A stretch of DNA of 64,000 nt from Actinophytocola sp963729115. GTDB lineage: Bacteria > Actinomycetota > Actinomycetes > Mycobacteriales > Pseudonocardiaceae. Shown here piece after piece: positions 35,505-48,141 of this stretch. Positions within the stretch are counted from its first letter, which is position 1; every line of letters starts with the position of its first letter. The notes under the pieces are model-generated. The model was not told where the DNA came from, ran no database searches, and saw nothing but the letters and a program-made list of their open reading frames with translations. Location of the stretch: NCBI GenBank assembly GCA_963729115.1, contig CAVSMR010000023.1, forward strand, positions 62,001 to 126,000. Reading direction: 5' to 3'. A program made the position numbers and the translations under genes.

Positions 35505-36527
35505 TCAGGGACGGCGCCGCGGTTCGCAGCACAGCTCGGCGCACGGGGCACCGTTCACCGTGCAGCCGGCGGCCGGAAACGCCGACAGCTTGCGCGCGGG
35601 CACGCCGTCGAGGTGTTCGCGCACCAGCTCGACCACCAGCTCCGCGAACCGGGGGTCGCCGCTGGGCGCGGCGGCGCGGGCGAAGCCCATGCCGTGCTCC
35701 GCCGCCCGCCGCGCGGCCTCCGTGTCGAGGTCCCAGACCACCTCGAGGTGGTCGCTCACGAAGCCCACCGGGCACACCACCACGGCCGGCACGTCCTTGC
35801 CGGCCAGCACGTCGAGGTGGTCGACGATGTCCGGCTCCAGCCACGGCACCTGCGGCGGCCCCGACCGGGACTGCCACACCACGTCGTACCCGGCCACGCC
35901 CACCGCCGCGGCGACCAGCCGAGCGGCCTCGGCGACCTGCCGGGAGTAGCGCCCGCCGCCCTCGGCCGGCGGGCCCGACGCGGCGTCGGCGGACAGCGGG
36001 ACCGAGTGCGCGGTGAACACCAGCCGGTACTCCGCGAACCCGGCGGCGGCCGCGCGCACCGCGTCCGCGAACGCGTCCACGAACAGCGGGTGGTCGAAGA
36101 AGTGGCGCAGCTTCACCAGGTCCGGTGCGGCCGGACCGGCCGCCGCCCGGGCTCGCTCGATGTCCTCGTCGTACTGCCGGCAGGCCGAGTAGCCGCCGTA
36201 GGCGCTGGTCGGGAACACGAGCGCGCGCCGCACGCCGTCGGCGGCCATCCGCGCCACCGTGTCCTCGACCAGCGGATGCCAGTTGCGGTTGCCGAAGTAC
36301 ACCGGCAGGTCGATGCCCCGGTGCGCCAAGGCATCCGTGACCCGCGCGATCGCCGAGCGGTTGAGCTCGTTGATCGGCGACACCCCGCCGAACGACTGGT
36401 AGTGCTCGGCCACCTCGTCCAGCCGCTCCGGCGGCACGCCGCGACCGCGGGTCACGTTCTCCAGGAACGGCCGGACGTCAGCGGGCTTCTCCGGGCCGCC
36501 GAACGACAGCCACAGCAAAGCCTCCAC
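35505..36527 (-). CDS. hemH: Coproporphyrin/protoporphyrin ferrochelatase
   Basis: A 340-residue protein starting EALLWLSFGGPEKP, with the family signatures NRNWHPLVEDT, FTAHSVPLS (metal-site His), VWQSRSGPPQVPWLEPDI and CPVGFVSDHLEVVWDLD. The C-terminus carries four Cys (GCTVNGAPCAELCC), consistent with the [2Fe-2S] cluster of actinobacterial ferrochelatases. It inserts Fe2+ into the porphyrin in haem synthesis; in actinobacteria the natural substrate is coproporphyrin III, so cpfC is the newer name. The GTG start (36525-36527) overlaps the inhA stop by one base, giving the fabG-inhA-hemH operon of mycobacteria. Confidence 0.95.
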   Translation of the reverse strand: MEALLWLSFGGPEKPADVRPFLENVTRGRGVPPERLDEVAEHYQSFGGVSPINELNRSAIARVTDALAHRGIDLPVYFGNRNWHPLVEDTVARMAADGVRRALVFPTSAYGGYSACRQYDEDIERARAAAGPAAPDLVKLRHFFDHPLFVDAFADAVRAAAAGFAEYRLVFTAHSVPLSADAASGPPAEGGGRYSRQVAEAARLVAAAVGVAGYDVVWQSRSGPPQVPWLEPDIVDHLDVLAGKDVPAVVVCPVGFVSDHLEVVWDLDTEAARRAAEHGMGFARAAAPSGDPRFAELVVELVREHLDGVPARKLSAFPAAGCTVNGAPCAELCCEPRRRP

Positions 36528-37294
36528 TACTGACCCGTCGCGTGCACGCCGCCGTCCACCATGATCATCGAGCCGGTGGTGGCGGGCAGCCAGTCGGACA
36601 GCACGGCGCAGATCGACTTCGCGACGGGCGTGGCGTCCTCGGCGTCCCAGCCCAGCGGCGCCCGGCCGTCCCAGCCGCTCTCGAGATCGGCGAAGCCGGG
36701 GATCGACTTGGCGGCCATGGTCTTCAGCGGCCCGGCGGACACCAGGTTCACGCGCACCCCGTGCTCGCCCATCTCGCGGGCGAGGTAGCGGTTGACCGAC
36801 TCCAGCGCCGCCTTGGCCACGCCCATCCAGTTGTAGGCAGGCCACGCGACGCGGGCGTCGAAGTCCAGGCCCACGACCGACGCACCAGGCGAGAGCAGCG
36901 GCAGCAGCGCCACGGTGAGCGACTTGAAGGAGTACGCCGACACCTCGACCGCCGTGGCGACGTCCGCCCGCGGGGCGTCGAGGAACGGCGCGCCGAGGCA
37001 GGTCTGCGGCGCGAAGGCGATCGCGTGCAGGACCCCGTCGAGCCCGTCCACGTGCTCGCGGACGCGGTCGGCCAGCGTGTCGAGGTGCTCCTGGTTCTGC
37101 ACGTCCAGCTCGATCACCGGCGCCGGCGCCGGCAGGCGCTTCGCGATGCGCTCGACCAGGCTCATCCGGCCGAACCCGGTCAGCACCACGGTCGCGCCCT
37201 GTTCCTGCGCGACCTTCGCCGCGTGGAAGGCGATCGACGCGTCGGTGATCACCCCGGTGATGAGCAGGCGCTTGCCCTCGAGCAGACCGGTCAC
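36527..37294 (-). CDS. inhA: NADH-dependent enoyl-[ACP] reductase InhA
   Basis: A 255-residue protein that aligns along its length with M. tuberculosis InhA from the first residues (MTGLLEGKR). Catalytic Tyr and Lys are in PAYNWMGVAKAAL, and the Phe of GLDFD is kept. It reduces trans-2-enoyl-ACP in FAS-II elongation. I choose GTG 37294, 7 nt after AGGAGG, because it gives the mycobacterial N-terminus; ATG 37300 is closer to the ribosome binding site. The residue equivalent to Ser94 of the M. tuberculosis enzyme is Ala (HAIAFAPQ). Confidence 0.95.
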   Translation of the reverse strand: MTGLLEGKRLLITGVITDASIAFHAAKVAQEQGATVVLTGFGRMSLVERIAKRLPAPAPVIELDVQNQEHLDTLADRVREHVDGLDGVLHAIAFAPQTCLGAPFLDAPRADVATAVEVSAYSFKSLTVALLPLLSPGASVVGLDFDARVAWPAYNWMGVAKAALESVNRYLAREMGEHGVRVNLVSAGPLKTMAAKSIPGFADLESGWDGRAPLGWDAEDATPVAKSICAVLSDWLPATTGSMIMVDGGVHATGQ

Positions 37295-37337
37295 GGCCAT
37301 TCCTCCTGGTTGGGTCGGGTGGCAGGCCCCAAGTCTG

Positions 37338-38042
37338 TCAGTGCCCCATCCCGAGCCCGCCATCGACCGGCAGCACCGCGCCCGTGACGTAGGCGGCCGC
37401 GTCCGAGGCGAGGAACGTCACGGCGGCGGCGACCTCCTCGGTGCCGCCGTAGCGGCCGGCCGGCACCTGTGCGAGAACCGTCTTCTTCCGCTCGTCGGAC
37501 ACCGCGTCGGTCATCTCCGTGCTGATGAACCCCGGCGTGATCACGTTCGCGGTGATGTTGCGGTTGCCCATCTCCCGCACGATCGAGCGGGCCACGCCGA
37601 TGAGCCCGGCCTTGCTCGCCGCGTAGTTGATCTGCCCCGGCCCGCCGGTCATGCCGACCACCGAGGAGATGAAGATCATCCGGCCCCAGCGCGCCTTCAG
37701 CATGCCGCGGCACGCGCGCTTCGCGACCCGGTAGGAGCCGGTCAGGTTGGCGTCGAGCACGCGGGTGAACTGCTCCTCGGACATGCGCATGAGCAGCGTG
37801 TCGTCGGTGATCCCGGCGTTCGACACGAGCACCTCGACCGCGCCGTGGGCCGCCTCGACCTCCTTGAAGGCGGCGTCCACCTGGTCGTTGTCGGTGACGT
37901 CGCAGCGCACCCCGAGCAGGCCCTCCGGCGGCGGCTTGCCACGGTAGGTGACCGCGACCTGGTCTCCCTGCGCCGCGAAAGCCTGGGCGATGGCGAGGCC
38001 GATCCCCCGATTGCCGCCCGTAACCAGCACCGAACGTCCCAC
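37338..38042 (-). CDS. fabG: 3-oxoacyl-[ACP] reductase FabG (MabA-like)
   Basis: A 234-residue SDR with MGRSVLVTGGNRGIGLAIA at the start, NAGITDD, the catalytic Ser in ISSVVG, Tyr/Lys in YAASK and a C-terminal PVDGGLGMGH like mycobacterial MabA. It reduces 3-ketoacyl-ACP with NADPH in FAS-II. GTG 38042 is preceded by GAGGA at 6 nt. The gap to inhA is 43 bp, so the two are cotranscribed. Confidence 0.93.
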   Translation of the reverse strand: MGRSVLVTGGNRGIGLAIAQAFAAQGDQVAVTYRGKPPPEGLLGVRCDVTDNDQVDAAFKEVEAAHGAVEVLVSNAGITDDTLLMRMSEEQFTRVLDANLTGSYRVAKRACRGMLKARWGRMIFISSVVGMTGGPGQINYAASKAGLIGVARSIVREMGNRNITANVITPGFISTEMTDAVSDERKKTVLAQVPAGRYGGTEEVAAAVTFLASDAAAYVTGAVLPVDGGLGMGH

Positions 38043-38075
38043 ACGCACTCCTCGACGACCCGCCAACCCTTGCGA

Positions 38076-38109
38076 AGCACAGCGTATTGGGTGCGCCCGG
38101 CGCTGTGCT
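38076..38109. promoter_or_regulatory. Inverted repeat between the VWA gene and fabG
   Basis: Perfect 9-bp arms AGCACAGCG (38076-38084) and CGCTGTGCT (38101-38109) with a 16-nt loop, overlapping a 12-bp direct repeat TGGGTGCGCCCG (38088 and 38109). It lies in the 82-bp gap upstream of fabG. It may terminate the moxR operon or be an operator for fabG-inhA-hemH. Confidence 0.45.
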
Positions 38110-38124
38110 GGGTGCGCCCGTCGC

Positions 38125-39114
38125 TTACGGCAGTCGCTGCCCGATGACCAGCGCACTTCCGGCGGCGAGCAGCGCGGCGAGGGTGCCGAGCATCAGCCAC
38201 GGTCTGCTCGCGTCCGCGTCCTTGGTCTCGTACCCGATCTGCTCACCGAGCGTGTCGTACACCTTGTGCAGCTGGTCGGCCGAGGCCGCCTTGTAGAACT
38301 CGCCCTCGGACAGGCGGGCGATCTCGCGCATGGACTCGTCGTCCACGGGCACCGGCTGGGTCTTGCCGTCGATCGTGACCTGCCCGCTCTCGGTGCCGAA
38401 CGAGATGGTCGAGACCGGGATCTTCTGGTCGGCGGCCGCCCGCGCCGCGGTGAACGCGCCACGCGGGTCGTTGCCGTCGTCGGTCGGGATCGTCTGCTTG
38501 CCGTCGGTCATCAGCACGACCCGGGCCGGCGGCGCGCCCTCCACACCGCTGACCACCTGGGCGAAGCCCTCGATCGCCTGCAGCGCGGCGAAGATCGCCT
38601 CGCCGGTCGCGGTCGACTCGGCCAGTCTCAGGTTGTCGATCGCCTTGGACACGCCCTCGCGGTCGGTCGTCGGCGAGACGAGCACGGTCGCGGTGCCGGC
38701 GAAGGCGATGAGACCCATGTTGATGCCCGGGGTCAGCCCGGTGACGAAGTCCTTCGCGGCGTCCTGCGCGGCGCGCAGCCGGGTCGGCCGCACGTCGGTC
38801 GCCTCCATCGACAGCGACACGTCGATCACCAGCATCACGGTCGCCCGGTTGCGCGGCACCCGCTGCTCGGCCGTGGGCCCGGCCATCGCCGTGGTCAGCA
38901 GCATCAGCGCGATCACCAGCACGATCGCCGGCACGTGGCGGACCCAGCCCTGCCGGCTGGAGACGACCTTCTCCAGCAGCTCGAGGTTGGTGAAGCGCAT
39001 CGTCCGCTTGTGCCGCATCCGCTGCACGATGACGTAGCCGGCCACGATCCCCGCGACCACGACGAGCAGCAGGAACCACCAGGGGGCCGTGAAGTTGCGG
39101 AAGCTCAGGTTCAT
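38125..39114 (-). CDS. VWA-domain membrane protein (MoxR operon)
   Basis: A 329-residue protein: two membrane helices at the N-terminus (about residues 12-30 and 62-80), a VWA domain with MIDAS VMLVIDVSLSMEATD (about 93-107) and VVLMTDGKQT, and a C-terminal helix (LMLGTLAALLAAGSALVIG). This BatA-like layout matches Rv1481. Its ATG overlaps the DUF58 stop by one base. Confidence 0.92.
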   Translation of the reverse strand: MNLSFRNFTAPWWFLLLVVVAGIVAGYVIVQRMRHKRTMRFTNLELLEKVVSSRQGWVRHVPAIVLVIALMLLTTAMAGPTAEQRVPRNRATVMLVIDVSLSMEATDVRPTRLRAAQDAAKDFVTGLTPGINMGLIAFAGTATVLVSPTTDREGVSKAIDNLRLAESTATGEAIFAALQAIEGFAQVVSGVEGAPPARVVLMTDGKQTIPTDDGNDPRGAFTAARAAADQKIPVSTISFGTESGQVTIDGKTQPVPVDDESMREIARLSEGEFYKAASADQLHKVYDTLGEQIGYETKDADASRPWLMLGTLAALLAAGSALVIGQRLP

Positions 39115-40060
39115 CAGGCCACCCCTCCCCCGGACCAGCGCCGCTTGCGCGCGACGACGAAGCGGACGGTGTCGGCGATCCAGTCCGAGTCGGTGCGCAG
39201 CACCAGGTGCCCGCCCCCGGCCCGGCGCACCGCGGCCGCCACCATCGTGCGGTGCTCGGCCGCCGCCGCGCCGAACTCCTTGCGCAGTAAGGCGGACGCG
39301 TGCACCTCGCGTTGCCGGCCCGACTCCGGATCGGCCAGCACGACGGTGCCCACCTCGGGCAGGTCGATGTCGCGCGGATCGAGGACCTCGACGGCGAGCA
39401 GCTCGTGCCGGGTGGACAACGCACGCAGCGGGCGCTGCCAGTCGATGTCGCCGAGGAAGTCGGAGATCACCACGGCGAGCCCGCGGCGGCGGGGCGGGCG
39501 GCGCAGCTGCTCGATGGCGTCGGCGAGGTCGCCGCGCACTCCCTCGGCCGCGCGCGGTGTCTCGGCGACCTTGCGGATGAGCCCGCGGGCGTGCGCGAGA
39601 CCGCCGCGCGCCGGGATGCGGATGGTCTTCTCTCCGGTCGCGATGATCGCGCCGAGCCGGTTCCCGCCGCCGCCGGTCAGGTGCGCGATCGCGGCGGTGG
39701 CGGCGACGACGAGGTCGCGCTTCTCGCACGCGGCGGTGCCGAAGAACAGGCTCCCGGACAGGTCGATGACGAGCCAGGTCTCGAGCTCGCGGTCGGCGAC
39801 CGTCTCGCGGATGTGCGGCACCGTCGTCCGGGCGGTGACCGCCCAGTCCATCCGGCGCACGTCGTCACCGGGCTGGTACGTGCGGGCCTCGCCGGGCTCG
39901 GTGCCCGGGCCCGGGACGAGGCCGAGGTGGTTGCCCTGCAGCAGGCCGTCCAGCCGGCGGCGGACGTCCAGCTCCAGCAGGCGCAGCCCGTGTTCCATCC
40001 GCTCGCCCTGCATGATCGGCGGCGCCCACGACGGGCGGTCGCGGGGCTTGCGCTTGTCCT

Positions 40061-40064
<4 letters not shown>
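39114..40064 (-). CDS. DUF58-domain protein (MoxR operon)
   Basis: A 316-residue protein with the DUF58 core motif QPGDDVRRMDWAVTAR (about residues 64-79) followed by a VWA-like fold (TWLVIDLSGSLFFG). It corresponds to Rv1480. The GTG start overlaps the moxR stop (GTGA). It probably links the MoxR ATPase to the VWA membrane protein in envelope maintenance; direct evidence exists only for relatives. Confidence 0.92.
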
Positions 40065-41131
<1,067 letters not shown>

Positions 41132-41239
41132 TACCAACCTCCAGTGTGCAGCGTCAGGTTTCCCCCAAGGAAACAGAGAACCCGACGATCGGTGTGACCG
41201 CTGTGAAGGCCACCCCCGCCGAAGGTAGGTGGCGCGAGG

Positions 41240-42535
41240 TCAGAGCAGGCGGGTGGCGTACGGGACGATGCCGCCGTAGCGGACCGGGGCGATGCGCACG
41301 TGCGAGCCCGAGTACGGCGCCTCCACCACCTGCCCGTTGCCGATGTAGAGCGCCACGTGGTGGATCCGCCCGCCGGTGGCCCAGAACAGCATGTCGCCCG
41401 GCGCCATCTGGCTCAGCGGCACCTGCTGGCCCGCCTGGGCCTGGTAGCCGCTGTAGTGCGGCAGGTTGTACCCGGCCGCGGCGAACGCGTAGATCATCAG
41501 GCCGGAGCAGTCGAAGCCGATCTTGTTGTAGTCGCCGTAGAGGTCCGCGATGCCGCCGTCGCGGATGCCGCGGGTGGGCCCGTAGGCGTTGCCGCCGCCC
41601 CACGCGTACGGCATGCCCAGCTGCGCCAGCGCGCGGTTGATCACCGACCGCGCCGAGCCGCCGGACGGCAGCGAGACGCCGCCACCGCCACCACCCCCGC
41701 CACCGGCTGCCCGCTGGGCGTTCGCCGCGTCCTCGCGTTGCTTCGCCGCCAGCCAGGCGTCGTAGCGCTGGCGCTGGCTCTGCAGCCCGGTGACCGCCGA
41801 CTGCGCCTCGATCAGGGCCGACTCCGCGGTCGCCTTCTGCGCCTGCACCCGCTTGGCCGCCGCGACCCCGTCGCGCTGCGCCTGCCGGGCCGCCGCGGTG
41901 GCCGCGTCCGCCGCGACCTTCGCCGCCTGCGCGCCGGCCTCCTTCTGGTCCGCGAGCGCGAGCGCGGCCCGGGCGGCCGAGTCCTTGTTGGCCTTGTCGG
42001 TGCGCGCGACCTCCATGCTGTCGAGCGCGTCGAGCTGGCTGTCGCCCACCGCGTTCAGCAGCTGCGCGCGGTCCAGCAGGTCCTGCGGCGAGCTCGCGCC
42101 GATGTAGGCCGACATCGAGCCGACCGTGGCGCCCTGCTTGTAGCTGCCGGCGGCGAACTCGTCGAGGTCCTTGCGGGCGTCGGTGATCGAGTCGGCGGCC
42201 CGGTCGGCCGCCGCCCGCGCCGCCTTCGCGTCGGACTTCGCCTTGCGCGCCTCGGCCTGCGCGGTCTGCAGGTCGACGAGCGCCTTGTTGGCGTCCTCCA
42301 TCTTGAGCTCGACGTCGGACTGCAGCGCCACGAGCTGCGCCTCGGCCTGCGCCACCTGGTTGGTCAGCCGCCCGACGCGCGTGGCCTGCGAACTCGCCTT
42401 CGCCTTGGTGCCGGCGATCTGGTCGTCGCTCGGGTTGGGCGGTGGTGGCGGCACGGCCATGGCGGTGCCTGCCCCCAGGCTCACCACGAGTACGGCGCTG
42501 GCGGCCACCACCCGCAAGGCGGCGCCAAGCCTCAT
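41240..42535 (-). CDS. Secreted NlpC/P60 peptidoglycan endopeptidase (RipA-like)
   Basis: A 431-residue protein: signal peptide (MRLGAALRVVAASAVLVVSL, cleavage near GTAMA), a long Ala-rich coiled coil (about residues 45-270), a Gly-run linker and a C-terminal NlpC/P60 domain with Cys in FDCSGLMIYAF, His in GGRIHHVALYIGNG and a further polar residue near YSGSHVRI. It should cut peptidoglycan stem peptides (D-Glu-mDAP) during cell separation; the coiled coil may autoinhibit. The position matches ripA/ripB of mycobacteria, but only one copy is present. Start: ATG 42535 with GGGAG 8 nt upstream. Confidence 0.92.
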   Translation of the reverse strand: MRLGAALRVVAASAVLVVSLGAGTAMAVPPPPPNPSDDQIAGTKAKASSQATRVGRLTNQVAQAEAQLVALQSDVELKMEDANKALVDLQTAQAEARKAKSDAKAARAAADRAADSITDARKDLDEFAAGSYKQGATVGSMSAYIGASSPQDLLDRAQLLNAVGDSQLDALDSMEVARTDKANKDSAARAALALADQKEAGAQAAKVAADAATAAARQAQRDGVAAAKRVQAQKATAESALIEAQSAVTGLQSQRQRYDAWLAAKQREDAANAQRAAGGGGGGGGGVSLPSGGSARSVINRALAQLGMPYAWGGGNAYGPTRGIRDGGIADLYGDYNKIGFDCSGLMIYAFAAAGYNLPHYSGYQAQAGQQVPLSQMAPGDMLFWATGGRIHHVALYIGNGQVVEAPYSGSHVRIAPVRYGGIVPYATRLL

Positions 42536-42710
42536 TGGCACGGCTCCCACCAGGCCACTGTGCCACTCCTGTCTCGCCATACACCAGACGTAACACGAGA
42601 AACTTGCTTCCCGTCGGCCACATTCATCCCCTCGGGCACGACAGAACCACGCTGCGTCGTCATCCCAGGCCGGTGGGCCGCGGGGATTCACGATCTGTAA
42701 CCATTGCGCC

Positions 42711-43199
42711 GTGCCGACCCGTGCCAAGTCCCGCACGCCGACGCGGCTCGGCACCGGCGGCGCGTATCTCGCGGCCGCCGGCCTGGCGCTCGTCGCGGGC
42801 GGCACGTTCCTGCCGTGGGTCGTCTCGGGCACGGTCCTGCGCGACAGCTACGAATCGATCAGCGTGCTGCGCGCGATCGACGCGCTGGACGGCAACCCGC
42901 TCGAGGCAGTCCTCGACGGCTGGGTGATGATCATCCCGGTGATAACGCTCTGTGTCGGCTGCTATGCGTTCGGCTTTCACCGGACATCCGCAACGATTTC
43001 GACCATTCTGGCGATAATCTGCGGAACCATTGCTGGTGCCGCAACCGTCGTAGGCGGTGGTGAGGACGGGGGCCTCGGCATCGCTTTGGCTGGTCCGGTC
43101 ACCGTACTGATCGGGTCGCTACTGACCGTGATCGGTAGCGCAGGCATCATCGCCGGGCGGCGCAGGCGCGCGTCCGGAGACGTAGGAGGGGAACGGTGA
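42711..43199 (+). CDS. Small membrane protein with four predicted helices
   Basis: A 162-residue protein: basic N-terminus, then hydrophobic segments at about residues 17-37, 72-88, 93-112 and 125-147, and a basic C-terminus. Family not recognised. The GTG start has TAACCA 7 nt upstream, a weak leaderless pattern. The next gene starts inside its stop (GTGA), so the two are coupled. Confidence 0.7.
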   Translation: MPTRAKSRTPTRLGTGGAYLAAAGLALVAGGTFLPWVVSGTVLRDSYESISVLRAIDALDGNPLEAVLDGWVMIIPVITLCVGCYAFGFHRTSATISTILAIICGTIAGAATVVGGGEDGGLGIALAGPVTVLIGSLLTVIGSAGIIAGRRRRASGDVGGER

Positions 43200-44728
43200 C
43201 CTATCCAGGTTCCGGCGGCCCGTGGCAGCCGAACGATCCGAACCAGCCGGGGAGCAATCCGTTCCCGGCCCAGCCCGGCTATCCACAGCAGGGCAATCCA
43301 CAACAGCAGGGCTACCCGCAGGGTTACCCGCAGCAGGGCGGCCCGCAGGGCTACCCACAGCAAGGCACCCCGCAGCAGGGTTACCCGCAGCAGGGTTCTC
43401 CGCAGCAGGGCGGCTACCAGCAGCCCGGCTACCAGTCCGGCCCGCAGCCAACCCAGGGCTACCCGGCCGGGCCCGGCTACGGCCAGCAGCCCAACTACGG
43501 CGGGCTCGGCACGCCGCAGCCGCCGAAGCGCCGCCGCGGGCCGATCATCGGTGCGATCGCGGCCGTCCTGGTCGTGGCGGTCGGCGTCGCCGCGACGTTC
43601 TTCGTGCTCAACCGCAGCTCGACGGACGACGCCGGCAAGGCCAACCCGACCGAGGCGGCGACCAACCTCGTCAACAGCCTGAGCCAGGGTGACGTGCTCG
43701 GCGTGCTGGAGAGCCTGACGCCCGCGGAGTCCGCGCTGCTCGTCGACTTCAACGCGAAGTCGACCGACCGGCTCAAGGAGCTGCAGGTCTACAAGGAGGA
43801 CGCCGACCCGAACACGCTGCACGGGGCGTCCGTCGAGGCCAAGAACCTCAAGTACGACGAGAAGAACGCGGAGAAGGTCAACGACCACCTGACCATCACC
43901 AAGCTCGTCGGCGGCACGGTGTCGCTGCACGCCGACGTCAACGAGCTGCCGCTGACCGAGGAGTTCATGGAGGCGGCGTTCCCCGACGGCGTGAACTCCC
44001 AGCCGACCGACGAGCAGATCGACGTCGCCGACGTCGTGCGGGACACCGGCCAGCCGATCCGCATCGCCACGGTGAACGTGGACGGCAAGTGGTACCCGAG
44101 CCTGTTCTACACGATGGCCGACTACGCGCTGCAGGACGCGGGCAAGCAGTGGCCGAGCGACTCGATCGCGAACAACGGCGCGGACGACGCCGAGGGCGCG
44201 GTCAAGGAGATGGTGCAGGCGGCGATCAACAGCGACGCCGAGCGCGTGATCGAGCTGCTGCCGCCGGACGAGATGGGCGCGCTGCACGACGCCGGCCCGG
44301 CGCTGCTGGAGGAGATGGGCAGCCCGCCGCCGACGGGCGTCGAGGTCACCAAGCTGGAGACCGACGTGACCGACGCGGAGTCCGGCGGCATGAAGGTGAT
44401 GCTGTCGGAGATCGAGGTCAGCGCCGAGGGCGAGACCTACACGGTCAAGAAGGACGGCGACTGCTACACCGCCGAGGGCGAGGGCCAGACCGAGCAGATC
44501 TGCGCCAGCGACCTGGGCGCAGAGATGGGCGGCACCAGCATGAGCCCGGAGATGCAGCAGGCGCTGACCAACCTGGCGTCCGGCCTGATGAAGAACACCG
44601 GCGTGGTCGCCACGGAGTACGACGGCAAGTGGTACGTCAGCCCGCTGCGCACCTACACCGAGCTGGGCCTGTCCGCGATCAGCGACCTGACCCCGGAGGA
44701 CGTCATCGCACTGGTGACGCAGACGTAG
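43196..44728 (+). CDS. Membrane-anchored protein with PQGY-rich N-terminus
   Basis: A 510-residue protein: about 105 cytoplasmic residues of degenerate QQGYPQQG repeats, a basic stop-transfer PPKRRR, one membrane helix (about 115-135), then an extracellular part with two similar halves (SLSQGDVLGVLESLTPAESA and AAINSDAERVIELLPPDEMG; VNVDGKWYPSLF and TEYDGKWYVSPL). The repeated halves suggest a duplicated NTF2/cystatin-like fold. Two Cys in CYTAEGEGQTEQIC may bridge. Function unknown; the low-complexity tail may mediate assembly at the membrane. Confidence 0.78.
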   Translation: MTYPGSGGPWQPNDPNQPGSNPFPAQPGYPQQGNPQQQGYPQGYPQQGGPQGYPQQGTPQQGYPQQGSPQQGGYQQPGYQSGPQPTQGYPAGPGYGQQPNYGGLGTPQPPKRRRGPIIGAIAAVLVVAVGVAATFFVLNRSSTDDAGKANPTEAATNLVNSLSQGDVLGVLESLTPAESALLVDFNAKSTDRLKELQVYKEDADPNTLHGASVEAKNLKYDEKNAEKVNDHLTITKLVGGTVSLHADVNELPLTEEFMEAAFPDGVNSQPTDEQIDVADVVRDTGQPIRIATVNVDGKWYPSLFYTMADYALQDAGKQWPSDSIANNGADDAEGAVKEMVQAAINSDAERVIELLPPDEMGALHDAGPALLEEMGSPPPTGVEVTKLETDVTDAESGGMKVMLSEIEVSAEGETYTVKKDGDCYTAEGEGQTEQICASDLGAEMGGTSMSPEMQQALTNLASGLMKNTGVVATEYDGKWYVSPLRTYTELGLSAISDLTPEDVIALVTQT

Positions 44729-44742
44729 CATCGGCTCGTTTC

Positions 44743-44777
44743 GGTGGCCCGGCGCCCTTCGTGGGTGCCGGGCCACC
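44743..44777. terminator. Strong terminator hairpin
   Basis: GGTGGCCCGGC (44743-44753) pairs perfectly with GCCGGGCCACC (44767-44777), with further inner pairs to about 15. It lies between convergent genes. Confidence 0.8.
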
Positions 44778-44805
44778 GCCGTGTCAGCCGCCGTCTCAGC
44801 TCGTC

Positions 44806-45171
44806 TCAGTCCTCGAGGAACTCCACGCGGTTGCCCGCAGGATCTGTCGTGTGGAAGCGGCGGCGGCCCGGGATCTCCGCCGGGTCGGCCCAGCGCACCG
44901 GGTGGCCGGCGGCCTCGACCGCGGCCGCCGTGGTGTCGATGTCGACCACGAACGCGGGGTGAGCCTTGCGGGCCGGGCGGAAGTCCTTCTCGATGCCGAC
45001 GTGCAGCTCCGCGTCCGGGCCGCCGCGGCCGGGGACCTGGAACCAGCAGCCGCCACGCTTGGCGAGCAGCGGCGGCTTCGGCAGCTCGGACCAGCCGAGC
45101 ACCCCCGAGTAGAACGCGCGCAAGCGATCTTCACTGCCCGCGGGTGCGGCGATCTGGACGTGGTGCAGCAT
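44806..45171 (-). CDS. VOC-family (glyoxalase-like) protein
   Basis: A 121-residue single-domain VOC protein: LHHVQIAAP start, FYSGVLGWSELPKP, GCWFQVPG, HPAFVVDI, and RRRFHTTDPAGNRVEFLE with the usual C-terminal metal-ligand Glu. It could be a glyoxalase, bleomycin-resistance-like binder or dioxygenase; substrate unknown. ATG 45171 has GGAGGG 9 nt upstream. It is divergent from acn with overlapping promoter space. Confidence 0.8.
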   Translation of the reverse strand: MLHHVQIAAPAGSEDRLRAFYSGVLGWSELPKPPLLAKRGGCWFQVPGRGGPDAELHVGIEKDFRPARKAHPAFVVDIDTTAAAVEAAGHPVRWADPAEIPGRRRFHTTDPAGNRVEFLED

Positions 45172-45185
45172 GATGGCGACCCTCC

Positions 45186-45215
45186 TTGGCGTCGAATACA
45201 GGACAAGCGTACTGT
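45186..45215 (+). promoter_or_regulatory. acn promoter with AcnR box
   Basis: TTGGCG (45186-45191), an 18-nt spacer and TACTGT (45210-45215). CAGGACAAGCGTACTG (45199-45214) matches the published AcnR motif CAGNACNNNCGTACTG at every defined base and covers the -10, so binding should repress. Confidence 0.75.
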
Positions 45216-45267
45216 TTGGGCCGAGGGATCGCTCCCGAACCACCACACAGGCCAGATGGAGTTGGAT

Positions 45268-48069
<2,802 letters not shown>

Positions 48070-48079
48070 GAGCCGTTTT

Positions 48080-48116
48080 CCCGTGGCCGCCGAGTTCCGC
48101 GCTCGGCGGCCACGGG
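48080..48116 (+). terminator. acn terminator
   Basis: A perfect 15-bp stem (48080-48094 with 48102-48116, CCCGTGGCCGCCGAG arms) and a 7-nt loop, followed by GCGTTTG. Confidence 0.85.
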
Positions 48117-48129
48117 CGTTTGCGGCGCC

Positions 48130-48141
48130 TAGGATCACCGC
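48130..48141 (+). promoter_or_regulatory. Leaderless promoter of the hydrolase
   Basis: TAGGAT (48130-48135) ends exactly 6 nt before GTG 48142. Confidence 0.4.

Noticed and set aside
42536..42710. Searched for a ydaO (c-di-AMP) riboswitch before the NlpC/P60 gene
   Set aside because: The gap is short and lacks the conserved aptamer segments I would expect; only a possible weak promoter is visible.
43280..43440. Possible tandem repeat or CRISPR-like array
   Set aside because: It is coding: degenerate QQGYPQQG repeats of a membrane protein's cytoplasmic tail, with no constant repeat or spacers.
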